Shown here: positions 44,946 through 53,600 of the stretch, piece after piece
Position numbering within the stretch: position 1 is the stretch's first letter
Layout: every line of letters begins with the position of its first letter
Assembly (NCBI RefSeq): GCF_001669775.1
Contig: NZ_LXWK01000018.1
Coordinates: 62,001 to 126,000, forward strand
Length of the DNA stretch: 64,000 nucleotides
DNA from: Rheinheimera sp. SA_1
GTDB lineage: Bacteria > Pseudomonadota > Gammaproteobacteria > Enterobacterales > Alteromonadaceae
Reading direction: 5' to 3'
Made by a program: the position numbers and the translations under genes
The notes under the pieces: model-generated
Databases searched by the model: none
What the model was told of the DNA's origin: nothing
The model's input: the letters and a program-made list of their open reading frames with translations, nothing else

Positions 44946-45581
44946 CTACCCGTGCGAAGGGTATATCCCCACTAAAGCGATGATAAAATTCATGCCCAGA
45001 TACGGACTTGTAATAGGAACGGGCAACCCACCTCCCACCGGGTTTATCGTTACTGACCCAGCAGTTGTCACGCTACCATGTATACCACCAAGGTTTGCTT
45101 TGGTTGCATCTGGAGCTGTTGCGGTAAAAAGACCATTCACAGCTGCATTGGTTGGCCCGACTTTCGCCGTCATCGCAGACAGGTAGCTGGTATTACCAGG
45201 CGTTGGAGGTACCATGGCAGCAGCTGTCGTCGTCGCTAGATCCAAGGTTGCGGTCACCGCACTAACAGCGCCGGTAAACTGTGCTGTTGGTGCATGTATC
45301 GGCAGTTGTGCTGTGGTTAGGCTGACACTTTCATGACCGGCCATTTGCCCTAAAGCGATATAACTTAAACCAGCACCAGTCCCTGTTCCAACCGGACTGC
45401 GACTTTGTAAATTCGGCAAACCAAAGGTCGTATGGCCATCTCCGCCATAATTGGTCCCTAAGATAGAAAACAATGCAGCATTGCTCGCAATGGCCAGAAG
45501 CTGCCCTTGACAAAACGCCCAGCCATTCGGAGCAAAAGTACCGGCAAACATGCGGATTTCACCAATAAACGGATCAGACAT
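44946..45581 (-). CDS. Tail-collar/microcystin-dependent-like protein
   Basis: About 211 residues from the ATG at 45581, which follows AAGGAGAG. MSDPFIGEIRMFAGTFAPNG and WAFCQGQLLAIASNAALFS, then LGTNYGGDGHTTFGLPNLQ and RSPVGTGTGAGL, are the phage tail-collar (PF07484-like) pattern. The C-terminal 110 residues are low-complexity Ala/Thr/Val with IPxPxPITSPYLGMNFIIAL at the end, as in the bacterial MdpA/MdpB group. These bacterial relatives are found outside prophages; their task is not known. It lies just upstream of the giant surface protein, in the same direction but behind a terminator-like hairpin. Confidence 0.85.
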   Translation of the reverse strand: MSDPFIGEIRMFAGTFAPNGWAFCQGQLLAIASNAALFSILGTNYGGDGHTTFGLPNLQSRSPVGTGTGAGLSYIALGQMAGHESVSLTTAQLPIHAPTAQFTGAVSAVTATLDLATTTAAAMVPPTPGNTSYLSAMTAKVGPTNAAVNGLFTATAPDATKANLGGIHGSVTTAGSVTINPVGGGLPVPITSPYLGMNFIIALVGIYPSHG

Positions 45582-45794
45582 TCGAACTCTCCTTAGTAAG
45601 GTTTTGGTGCGGTTTGGTCGTGCCAAACCATTTTCAAAACAATGCCCGACAATTGGATGCGTTACTACCTGCCTGCGTCCGCTGCTGGCTTGCTTTGGTG
45701 GGTTAAAGTCTCACCACATTGTTGAATGGTGAGTCATTCAAAAATTTGCTTAAAAAACAAACTCCATCAACCGTAGATCAAATCAGGAAAAACA

Positions 45795-46313
45795 TCAACC
45801 CGGCACCGAATCAGAAACATCTGATGGTTGCCAATACAGCTGCTCATAGCCACCTGCCCCCGCCACTGACTTAAAATCATGCCGCAGATAAAATTGGCAG
45901 GCGCCGGTATTTTGTTGATCCACCAGCAAACTAATCGCCAATTGCTGTTGTCGTGCATACTGCTGCAAAAACTTGATCAATTCACTGCCAAAGCCCCGAC
46001 CACAATGGTTGGGCAAAAATGCCAGATCTGTAAGGTGCAAATTTTCAGGATGCCGCACCACGATCAGTCTGCCAACCGGTTCGGCATGACACAGCAGTAA
46101 GTAACTATCGGGTTTGGGGGATTGTTGCAGGTAACTCTGTTGCTGCAGCTGATATTGCTGTTGCAGCAATTGCTGAACCATTGGTTCAGGCAACCCACAG
46201 TGTTCGAAATATCGATGATTGGCGGCAAAAAGCTGCTGAAAAAAAGCTTCGTCTGCGGGAGTTGCAAGTCGAAAGGACAGCCCGGAATCCTTACAACTCA
46301 ACGATAGCTGCAT
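45795..46313 (-). CDS. GNAT family N-acetyltransferase
   Basis: A 172-residue acetyltransferase. DLAFLPNHCGRGFGSELI at about 90-107 is motif A with the R/Q-x-x-G-x-G/A turn, and QQNTGACQFYLRHDFK near 130-145 completes the fold. The first half has a Gln-rich helix (MVQQLLQQQYQLQQQ at about 44-58). The acceptor is unknown. A decayed partial copy of its N-terminal third lies at 47541-47690 in the same orientation, so it was duplicated. The stretch from 45582 to 45794 holds nothing that I recognise. Confidence 0.85.
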   Translation of the reverse strand: MQLSLSCKDSGLSFRLATPADEAFFQQLFAANHRYFEHCGLPEPMVQQLLQQQYQLQQQSYLQQSPKPDSYLLLCHAEPVGRLIVVRHPENLHLTDLAFLPNHCGRGFGSELIKFLQQYARQQQLAISLLVDQQNTGACQFYLRHDFKSVAGAGGYEQLYWQPSDVSDSVPG

Positions 46314-46320
46314 ACTAGTT

Positions 46321-46658
46321 CCTTAATTTAATAGTGGGGTCAGAACAAAATTAATCCCATTCTTTGTGCATGAACACGCGCACGCCTGATCACAACACAA
46401 ACCTGTCCTTGTTGATGTGTAGTTTTAGCCTAGGCTATTTCATTTGGATTGAGCCTGATATTCCGAAAAATAGCATAACCAACCCTAGGCGGTTGAAATT
46501 TGAACGAATATCAAATAAACCCTGATATCCAATTGTCATAAATATTTACACACAACACTAAAAGTTAAAATATTTCATTTAAAATCAATCAATTAATTAT
46601 CTGATCAATTATTGCATAAATATTTAATTAAAAATAAAATTTGTTAACTGGTGATTTA
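46321..46658. other. AT-rich spacer with a half copy of the REP-like repeat
   Basis: At 46336-46361 GGGGTCAGAACAAAATTAAT resembles one arm of the 52-bp repeats, but no complementary arm follows; it may be the remnant of a REP-type mobile unit. The bases from about 46480 to 46658 are strongly AT-rich with many TAATT/AATTA runs and probably contain the promoter of the following gene. No other gene is seen. Confidence 0.55.
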
Positions 46659-47537
46659 ATGTCCAATCTAATCAAAAATTTATGCTTACTTTTTCTCAGT
46701 TTATCTAGTTTCACCGCAGTATCTGGGGTTATTACCATCAATACTGGAACTGAGGCACTTTTCAGTCACTATACTTGGCGCGACGATGGCAGTGAATACG
46801 GTGAGTCTATTCACCATCCAAGCCAAAAATTATCAACGTTAAACGATACTTTCCAACTGACCCTCAATGATTTAACGCCGAAAAACTATCAGTTTTATTT
46901 TTACGGCGGCTGTGGTGACGATATCGTATGCTCTGCGATGGGTTGGCAATATCACGATGTTCAATGGCACAACCTTGCAACGAGCTCAGCGAGTTTGTTG
47001 TGCAACTATGCCGGGCTATCGGCTGAGATGTGCCCACAAGTGGTCGCAGCGCCAAACACCACTATGCAAATGGGGCACTCCAATGGCTATGACAATTATG
47101 ACGACACAAAAGAGCCTTTTAGTAGCACCAGTGGATACATCAGAAACGACTCAAAGCGTACCCGTCAGATTAATGAGTTAACAAATGAAATCACCATCGT
47201 CCGAATGTACCAATATTTTGGCTTGTACTCCGAATTAGCAACCACCCCAACTTGGGGCAGTCAATTTAAGGTTCCTACTTCACCCGAATTGTGGGACTGG
47301 TTGGGGGGCTCAAGTACAAAGACTTTTTATCATCATACAATGCAGATTTTTAACTATCGTTGCGACAATGTGCTGACATTAGTTAACTGTCAGAACACCT
47401 CAAGTGAAAATATGTACCTTAATTGGAATGCCAATGCTTCATTCCAACCAAACTCAGTCTCTGCACCTGCCACCAGTGCTTGTGTACTGCTTGGATTAGC
47501 AGGTCTTGCCTGGCGGCGTCGGCGCAGCATCCACTGA
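46659..47537 (+). CDS. Secreted PEP-CTERM-like protein of unknown function
   Basis: About 292 residues from the ATG at 46659. A signal peptide (LCLLFLSLSSFTAVSG) leads; the C-terminus is SVSAPATSACVLLGLAGLAW followed by RRRRSIH, the proline-containing motif, membrane helix and Arg cluster of PEP-CTERM signals in their Alteromonadales variant (VSAP). It would be trimmed and anchored by an exosortase, which is not in this window. The body is rich in Tyr, Asn and Trp with six or more Cys (pairs in YGGCGDDIVC, LLCNYAGLSAEMC, YRCDNVLTLVNC), suggesting disulfides. Codon use and base composition are more AT-rich than the surroundings, a sign of transfer. Confidence 0.75.
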   Translation: MSNLIKNLCLLFLSLSSFTAVSGVITINTGTEALFSHYTWRDDGSEYGESIHHPSQKLSTLNDTFQLTLNDLTPKNYQFYFYGGCGDDIVCSAMGWQYHDVQWHNLATSSASLLCNYAGLSAEMCPQVVAAPNTTMQMGHSNGYDNYDDTKEPFSSTSGYIRNDSKRTRQINELTNEITIVRMYQYFGLYSELATTPTWGSQFKVPTSPELWDWLGGSSTKTFYHHTMQIFNYRCDNVLTLVNCQNTSSENMYLNWNANASFQPNSVSAPATSACVLLGLAGLAWRRRRSIH

Positions 47538-47540
47538 ACA

Positions 47541-47690
47541 CGATCATGCAGCAGCTAAAATTAGCAGCCACAGGTATTTTGTTGTAAGTAACTGTGCTGT
47601 TACAGCTGATATTACTGCTGCAACAATTAGTGAACTATCAGCTCAGGCAAGCCTGAGTGTTCAAAATACCGATGATTGGCCTCTCCATCC
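47541..47690 (-). pseudogene. Decayed fragment of a GNAT gene
   Basis: Read on the minus strand, one frame gives ANHRYFEHSGLPELIVH, stop, LLQQ, stop, YQL, stop, QHSYLQQ. The intact gene at 45795-46313 has ANHRYFEHCGLPEPMVQQ then LLQQQYQLQQQSYLQQ. All three stops stand where the intact gene has Gln codons (CAA/CAG changed to TAA/TAG). It corresponds to about residues 30-75 of that protein, and begins four bases after the PEP-CTERM-like gene. Confidence 0.88.
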
Positions 47691-47756
47691 TGATTTGGGG
47701 AGGTGCCCAAACTTAATCCATGGTACTGCGCTGCAGAAGCGGTCAAACCTTCAATC

Positions 47757-47806
47757 CAGCGGACTTTCCTCCTGCTACAACTAAGCCAGCCGCTCGCTGA
47801 ATAAAT
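47757..47806 (-). pseudogene. Probable decayed 3' end of a zapA copy
   Basis: Minus-strand reading gives SERLA, stop, L, stop, QEESPLD, stop, against AERLAQLQQQVESSLE, stop at the end of zapA (49937-50233). The plus-strand DNA shares GCCAGCCGCTCG and TCC-CCTGCT blocks, about three quarters of 50 bases by eye. The two inner stops again replace Gln codons. It lies just upstream of the GNAT relic. The 150 bases from 47807 to 47957 hold only the leader of the holin gene. Confidence 0.55.
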
Positions 47807-47957
47807 ACAACGACACCCATTTCACTATAGCTTCAAAAAAATAGTTTCTTTTCTAACGTATGATAACTGGCGAATTTTTAACCAGTATTCTAGCTTTCAC
47901 TTGGCTTATTGCCAAAGCACTTAAAAATTTCACTCCGCCACATGAAGGGAACACATC

Positions 47958-48545
47958 ATGGCACCATTTCTCGTTACGCTGCTAAGCTCCGGCCTACGCT
48001 TAATTGCAAACGCAGTATTGGTAAAAGGCTCTGAATTTATTAAAGAAAAAACCGGCATCGACGTTGAGCATGCAACCCTTACTGACTCTGATACTGAAAA
48101 ACTCAGACAATTCCAAGCTGAACATGAGGAAGAACTGCTACGTCTTCAACTGGAAGACAACAAGCTAGGGCTGGAAGAAACCAAAGCTTATCTGGTGGAT
48201 GTGGCTGATGCCCGTAAAAACCATACAGCGGTTCAAACCAGCGCAGATGCCCCTTGGTACGTAAAAGCTATTCAACCAGCTTTGGCGGCATTTATTGTCG
48301 TTGCGACTGTTGTGCTGTTTGGCTTGTTTGTGTACTGGAGTGGAAACTCAGGCGTGCATGATAAAGATGGTGCACCGATTCCCAAATTAACCGATCCACA
48401 AAGAGAGATCATGATCTACATACTGGGCGTGTTATCTGCTGCGATCACCCAGATCCTGGGGTATTACTTTGGCAGCTCAAAAGGCAGCGCAGAAAAATCC
48501 AGAAGCATGGAAACTGCTCTCAGAAATCAATCGGAGGCAAAATAA
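47958..48545 (+). CDS. Holin-like protein (3-TM, GTA_holin_3TM type)
   Basis: A 195-residue protein. A weak hydrophobic helix starts it (MAPFLVTLLSSGLRLIANAVL), then a charged amphipathic region at 40-95, then two clear membrane segments at about 105-126 (IQPALAAFIVVATVVLFGLF) and 147-167 (ending ITQILGYYFGSSKGSAEKS). The last motif is typical of the 3-TM holins described for gene transfer agents. AAGGGAA precedes the ATG. It is followed without a gap by a muramidase gene, so the two form a lysis cassette. Confidence 0.82.
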   Translation: MAPFLVTLLSSGLRLIANAVLVKGSEFIKEKTGIDVEHATLTDSDTEKLRQFQAEHEEELLRLQLEDNKLGLEETKAYLVDVADARKNHTAVQTSADAPWYVKAIQPALAAFIVVATVVLFGLFVYWSGNSGVHDKDGAPIPKLTDPQREIMIYILGVLSAAITQILGYYFGSSKGSAEKSRSMETALRNQSEAK

Positions 48546-49874
48546 ATGAGCCTGCTGGATGAACAAATTGCCTTTCTGAAAGATACCCGGCGTTTGCTGG
48601 GCAAAGCCGAAGAGTTTGGGTTTGAAGTCAGTGGTGGCGAATTAGAACGAAGCATTGAAACTCAATCCGCTTTGGTGCGCACCGGACAGGAAAAGACGAT
48701 GGACAACGCCCATATTCGTCGCTGCGCCATAGTGCTGAATTTTTTCAAAGCCGACCAGGACAAGTGGCGCCTTATCCAGTCTGCTGCCGAGCTGGAACCT
48801 TTAGGTAACTATTGGGAAGAGCTGGACCCGCGTAATAGCTGGAACGGCCGCAATGGTAATGCTAAAAACTTTGGTCGATTTGAGCGTAGTCCAGGTGCTT
48901 GGCCAGCGAAAACTGTATCATTGCTGGACAGACCGCAACAAGCGCTGCCTATCCCAGATGCTGCCGCTCAAGCTGATGCCGGAAGATCATCAGCCATAAT
49001 TCTGCCCGCAAATGAACAGCAAAAAGCCAAACCCATAATTCGCCGTGGTTCAACAAACCAGACTGCGATTAGCCTGCTACAAGAATTATTACTTCAAGCT
49101 GGCATGCTGACTAAAACAGATACTAAAGGTGAATTTGACCAGCACACAGAACAAGCAGTAAAGGCTTTTCAGCTTGCAAATGGATTAGTGGCCGATGGTA
49201 TTGTCGGAGAAAAAACCTGGGTTACCTTGCAGCAAGTGACTTCAGCAGGACAAAGCGGCACTGTACAAAAGCCGCGTTATCTTGGCGAACAAGATTTTGT
49301 CAATGCCGCCTTAGCGCTGAACTTAGAGCCAGCTATTGTAAAAGCGGTCTACAAAGTGGAATCAAACGGCAATGGATTTGTTGGTGATCTACCCAAAATA
49401 CTGTTCGAAGGCCATGTGTTTTGGGAGCGGTTGAACCTAATCGGCAAAAATCCGCTGAAACTGGCTGTTGGTAACGAAACCATTCTTTACCCCAAATGGA
49501 CCAAAGTCCATTATTTGGGCGGAGCCAGAGAACATTTACGCCTGAATCGTGCTGAGGCTATTCATCAGGACACGGCTCGCGAATCTGCATCCTGGGGGCT
49601 GTTTCAAATCATGGGTTACCACTGGAAAACTCTTGATTACCTGTCTATCGACGATTTTGTAACTCGTATGCAGCAACATGAAAGTGAACAACTCGAAGCC
49701 TTTTGTCGTTTTATCCAAAAGAAAAAAGCTAAAAGCGGCATGTCGTTACGGGATTTGCTGGAACAAAAAGATTGGGCCAACTTCGCACTTTATTACAACG
49801 GCACTGGCTACCGTCAAAATGCCTATGACGACAAACTCCGTGAACAGTATCGAAAGTTCAGTACCCTGAGCTGA
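48546..49874 (+). CDS. Endolysin: degenerate M15-like domain, peptidoglycan-binding domain and N-acetylmuramidase
   Basis: A 442-residue protein after a strong GGAGG. Residues 1-115 resemble phage M15 peptidases (ALVRTGQEKTMDNAHIRR, PLGNYWEELDPRNSW), but the zinc ligands seem lost: only His56 remains, with Val63 and Arg111 where Asp and His are expected. A peptidoglycan-binding domain (PG_binding_1) lies at 172-230 (VKAFQLANGLVADGIVGEKT). Residues 248-440 are an N-acetylmuramidase (DUF3380 type) with probable catalytic Glu272 (VYKVESNG) and ESASWGLFQIMGYHW. It cuts peptidoglycan glycan strands. The first-domain reading is by eye and less sure. Confidence 0.87.
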   Translation: MSLLDEQIAFLKDTRRLLGKAEEFGFEVSGGELERSIETQSALVRTGQEKTMDNAHIRRCAIVLNFFKADQDKWRLIQSAAELEPLGNYWEELDPRNSWNGRNGNAKNFGRFERSPGAWPAKTVSLLDRPQQALPIPDAAAQADAGRSSAIILPANEQQKAKPIIRRGSTNQTAISLLQELLLQAGMLTKTDTKGEFDQHTEQAVKAFQLANGLVADGIVGEKTWVTLQQVTSAGQSGTVQKPRYLGEQDFVNAALALNLEPAIVKAVYKVESNGNGFVGDLPKILFEGHVFWERLNLIGKNPLKLAVGNETILYPKWTKVHYLGGAREHLRLNRAEAIHQDTARESASWGLFQIMGYHWKTLDYLSIDDFVTRMQQHESEQLEAFCRFIQKKKAKSGMSLRDLLEQKDWANFALYYNGTGYRQNAYDDKLREQYRKFSTLS

Positions 49875-49933
49875 CTTACAGGGTACGACCTTATACAAAT
49901 CACACAGGCGGTCTGTTGCACCGATTGCAACAG
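49861..49933. terminator. Two hairpins between the endolysin and zapA genes
   Basis: GTACCCTG (49861-49868) pairs with CAGGGTAC (49879-49886), across the endolysin stop codon. CTGTTGCA (49913-49920) pairs with TGCAACAG (49926-49933), just beyond the zapA stop. Neither has a T run, so they are weak or factor-assisted terminators for the two convergent genes. Confidence 0.4.
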
Positions 49934-49936
49934 CCC

Positions 49937-50233
49937 TCATTCCAAAGAACTCTCCACCTGCTGCTGTAACTGCGCCAGCCGCTCGGCGATTTGCTGGCGA
50001 TCTTGGGCCAGTAATTCGCGTTCGGTGAGCAGCTCATAGCTTAAATTCAGCGCTGCCAATACGGCTGCTTGTTCGGCGGTCAGGGTTCGGCTTTTGCTTT
50101 TCAGCTCGGCAATTTTCTCATTGAGCAAAGTGGCGGCTTCCTGCAACCCTTGTTGCTGATGCTGCGGCGTTTTTAGCTTGTAGTTGCGTCCGGCGATGTC
50201 GAGGCTGACTTCAGAAAATTCAGTGTGCAACAT
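49937..50233 (-). CDS. zapA: Cell division protein ZapA
   Basis: A 98-residue protein of normal ZapA length. The N-terminal FSEVSLDIAGRNYKLKTPQ strand pair and the helix QGLQEAATLLNEKIAELKSK are conserved, followed by the coiled coil ALNLSYELLTERELLAQDRQ and a Gln-rich end. It binds and bundles FtsZ at the division ring. It lies after a ZapB-like gene in the same direction (4 bases between). In many Gammaproteobacteria 6S RNA follows zapA; here a phage-type endolysin gene ends 62 bases beyond it. Confidence 0.9.
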   Translation of the reverse strand: MLHTEFSEVSLDIAGRNYKLKTPQHQQQGLQEAATLLNEKIAELKSKSRTLTAEQAAVLAALNLSYELLTERELLAQDRQQIAERLAQLQQQVESSLE

Positions 50234-50237
50234 CGGG

Positions 50238-50459
50238 TTAAACCTGAGCCGGGAACAATGCTAACAACGCCTCCAGCTTCTGTGCTGTGGCGGTTTGTAA
50301 CTCTTCCTGTTCCATCGCCTGCAGCTGAAAATTTTCCAGCTCTTCGTGCTTTTGCTGTAACTGTTGTTGGCTTTGCAGTAATGCCTGATTTAACTGCTGG
50401 TTTTCACTGACTAAACGTTGAATGGCGGATTCTAACTGACTGAATTGATTATTAAACAT
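50238..50459 (-). CDS. ZapB-like coiled-coil protein (TIGR02449 type)
   Basis: About 73 residues from the ATG at 50459; an earlier ATG at 50489 would add ten residues unlike the family. It is one long coiled coil: FSQLESAIQRLVSENQQLNQ, then Gln/Glu heptads and a short LEALLALFPAQV end. Small proteins like this stand just before zapA in many Gammaproteobacteria and are taken to help the division ring. No strong RBS is seen. Confidence 0.8.
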   Translation of the reverse strand: MFNNQFSQLESAIQRLVSENQQLNQALLQSQQQLQQKHEELENFQLQAMEQEELQTATAQKLEALLALFPAQV

Positions 50460-50558
50460 ACAAAAACTTATTCCAAAATAGCGGGGCAAGGGAAAGCCGC
50501 GCAGGATAACAGCTGTCGGGGAAAATCAAAGCGAAATTTCTATTTTTACACGGCACAA

Positions 50559-50628
50559 TTAACATTTGGGGTCAGAGTCAATTGTTAACAGACTTCTGTT
50601 AACAATTGACTCTGACCCCAAATGTTAA
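50559..50628. repeat. REP-like inverted repeat, copy 3, with extended arms
   Basis: The 52-bp core (50568-50619) has the same 23-base arms as copies 1 and 2, loop GACTTC. Here the palindrome goes on outward through AACATTT/AAATGTT, giving arms of about 32 bases in all. It lies between the end of mdtC and the zapB-like start. Confidence 0.9.
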
Positions 50629-50631
50629 TGC

Positions 50632-53600
50632 CTATGCTGAGGGTTGTGCATCCGCAACTGGCATCGACGCCTTGCGCCGGAACCGACTCAGTAACAAATA
50701 CACCACTGGCGTGCTGTAAAGCGTCAGCAGCTGACTGACCAACAAACCGCCAACAATGGTTATACCCAGTGGCTGACGCAGCTCGGAGCCTTCGCCCATA
50801 CCAAGTAGCAGTGGCACGGCGCCCAGCACCGCCGCGCAGTTGGTCATCAAAATTGGCCGCAATCGTTGCCCGGCAGCCTGCAACACGGCTTCTTTTGGTG
50901 ATAAGCCCTGGGTGCGCTCTGCTTCCAGTGCAAAATCAATCAGCAGGATGGCGTTTTTCATCACAATGCCAATCAGCAAAAATAACCCCAATAACGCAAT
51001 CAGGTTTAAATCGGAATTGGTCAGATACAGCGCCAGCAAAGCGCCAATCGCCGCACACGGCAAGGTGGAAATAATGGTCAGCGGCTGCACCATACTCTCG
51101 TAAAGTACGCCAAGCACTAAATACACCGCCAGCACCACGCCAACAAACAACCAGAAATTATCCTGACTTTCGAAAATTGCATTGCGCTGATCTTCACCGT
51201 TAATGCTGTGCACTGTCGACGGCAACATCAGCTTGGCCAGCAGCTGGTCTATCGCCGCTGCAGCCTGTAATGCGGTGACGCCAGGCGCCAACGCATAACC
51301 AATGCCCATCGAAGCAAACTGGCCGTCGTGCCGCACTCTATCGCTCACCAGGCCATAACCATAGCTGGCGATCGCACTCAGTGGCACTCTGCTGCCATCA
51401 CGGCTAATCAGCATCAGCTGCTTCAACACTTCCGGCTGCGCGGTATAACCCGGCGCCAACTCCATCACCACCCGATACTGGTTCATTTCATCGTATAAAG
51501 TTGCCACCTGGCGCTGGGAAAACGAGTTGTTCAACATAGTGGCGACAGTACGCATATCCACGCCCAACCGCTGCGCCGCTTCACGATCGATATTCAGCAC
51601 TACTTGCTGCGCATCTTCGCCGCCCGGTGCATCGACGTCCGTCAATTCCGGCAGCTCTTTCATGCCTTCAGCGACTTTTTTGCCCCATTCCCGCAGTGGT
51701 TTTAACTCACTGGATAACAACAACAATTCAAAATCGCTGCTGCCAAAAGGCGACGACAAGCGGATATCCTGATCCACACTTAAAAACACAATGGCACCTG
51801 GCACTTTCGGCGCATTCATTCGGATCCGATCTACCACCGCCTGCGCCGAGATTTTGCGCTCGGCCAAAGGTTTTAAGCGGATTTGGATGCGTGAATTGCT
51901 TAAGCCCATAGCGCCGCCACTGGCGCCGGTGATGTCGGCAATGGCCGGATCTTTCAGTAAATACTGGCGGAATTCTTCAATTTTTGGCTGCATCACCTGA
52001 TAAGAAAAGCCATCGTCACCACGGACAAACCCGTTCAGTTGACCGGTATCCTGATCCGGCAACATACCGCCGGGTAGTTGGTTATAGAGCCAGCCGGTGC
52101 TACCAAAAATCACGGCCATCACTAACAGCACCCAACGTTTATGCAGCAGCACTTTGCCAAGACTACGCTGATAACCAGCAGCAAACCGACTAAAAGCCCC
52201 GGCTTCGGTGCTGGTTGCTGGGCTGGTTAAAGTGTCGGTGGTTTTTTTAGTGAGCGGTTTTAATAACAAAGCCGACAAACTCGGCGTCAGCGTCAGTGAA
52301 ATCGCCAGTGAAATCAGCATGGCGCCGGCTAAAGTAATCGAGAATTCGCGGAACAGCCGTTCGACCAAACCGCCCATAAATAAAATCGATAAAAACACCA
52401 CAATCAGCGCTGCATTCATCGCAATCAAGGTAAACCCGACTTCACCGGCACCTTTACGGGCAGCCGCCACCGGCGATAAACCGGCTTCAATATGCCGTTT
52501 GATATTTTCCAGCACCACAATAGCGTCATCGACCACCAAACCCGCCGCGACAATCAGCGCCATCACTGACAAATTATTCAGTGAAAAATCACACAGATAC
52601 ATCACGCTAAAAGCGCCAATCAGCGACACCGGAATAGCTGCGGTCGGAATAAGCGCGGTACGGAAGCTACCTAAAAACAGCCACACCACGATCACTACCA
52701 ACAATACCGAAATAAACAAACTCAACTGCGCTTCACTTAAAGTAGCGCGGATCACCGGCGAGCGGTCCATCACCACCGATAAATCGGCATCGGCTGGGAT
52801 CAACGCCTGCAACTGCGGTAATTGCGCGTAAATAGCATCAATGGTGGCGACAATATTGGCACCACTACGACGGCTGATTTGTAGAATGACCGCACTGCGC
52901 TCATTATGAAAACCCGAGGCATAACGGTTTTCGGTGGAATCGGTGACGGTTGCGACATCGGTCAGCCGAATGGGCGAGCCATTTTGGTATTTAATCAATA
53001 AGTTCTGATAATCAGCAGCGCGGCGCATTGTTTGGTTCGTCGCCAACTGCCAACGCTGATCGTCCAGTTCCACCAGCCCAAGCGGCACTGTGGCATTGGC
53101 ACCACTGATCGCCGTGCGCACTTCGTCCAGCGCAATACCAAAATGGCTGAGCATCGCTGGATTTAATTGAACCCGCACAGCTGGCAAGGAAGCTCCGGTG
53201 ACTTCAACTTCACCAACGCCCTGAATTTGCAATATTTTCTGGGCGATCACTGTGGCAGCGGCATCATACAACACGCTCGACGCCAGATTGTCTGAGCTTA
53301 AGGCCAGCGCCATCACCGGTTGTTGTGATGGGTTAAATTTACGGTACATCGGGTTACCAGGCATTCCGGCCGGTAACTGCGCGCGTACCGCGTTAATCGC
53401 CGCCTGCACTTCGCGCGCCGCTTCGTCGACATTGCGATCGAGTTTAAACTCCAGCCGGATCTGGGTTGAACCCTGATTGCTGTTCGAGCTAATGCGGTTA
53501 ATGCCAGCGATGCTGCCGAGTGCCCGTTCCAGCGGTGTGGCCACCGTTGCCGCCATACTTTCCGGGCTAGCGCCTGGCAAACTGGCGGTCACCACAATCA

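Noticed and set aside
47541-47957. A 6S RNA displaced into the intergenic region
   Set aside because: I see no long closing stem with a central bubble; the region is explained better by GNAT and zapA relics.
44946-49874. A prophage (collar protein, holin, endolysin)
   Set aside because: No integrase, terminase, portal, capsid or tail-tube genes, and the genes lie on different strands among chromosomal genes.
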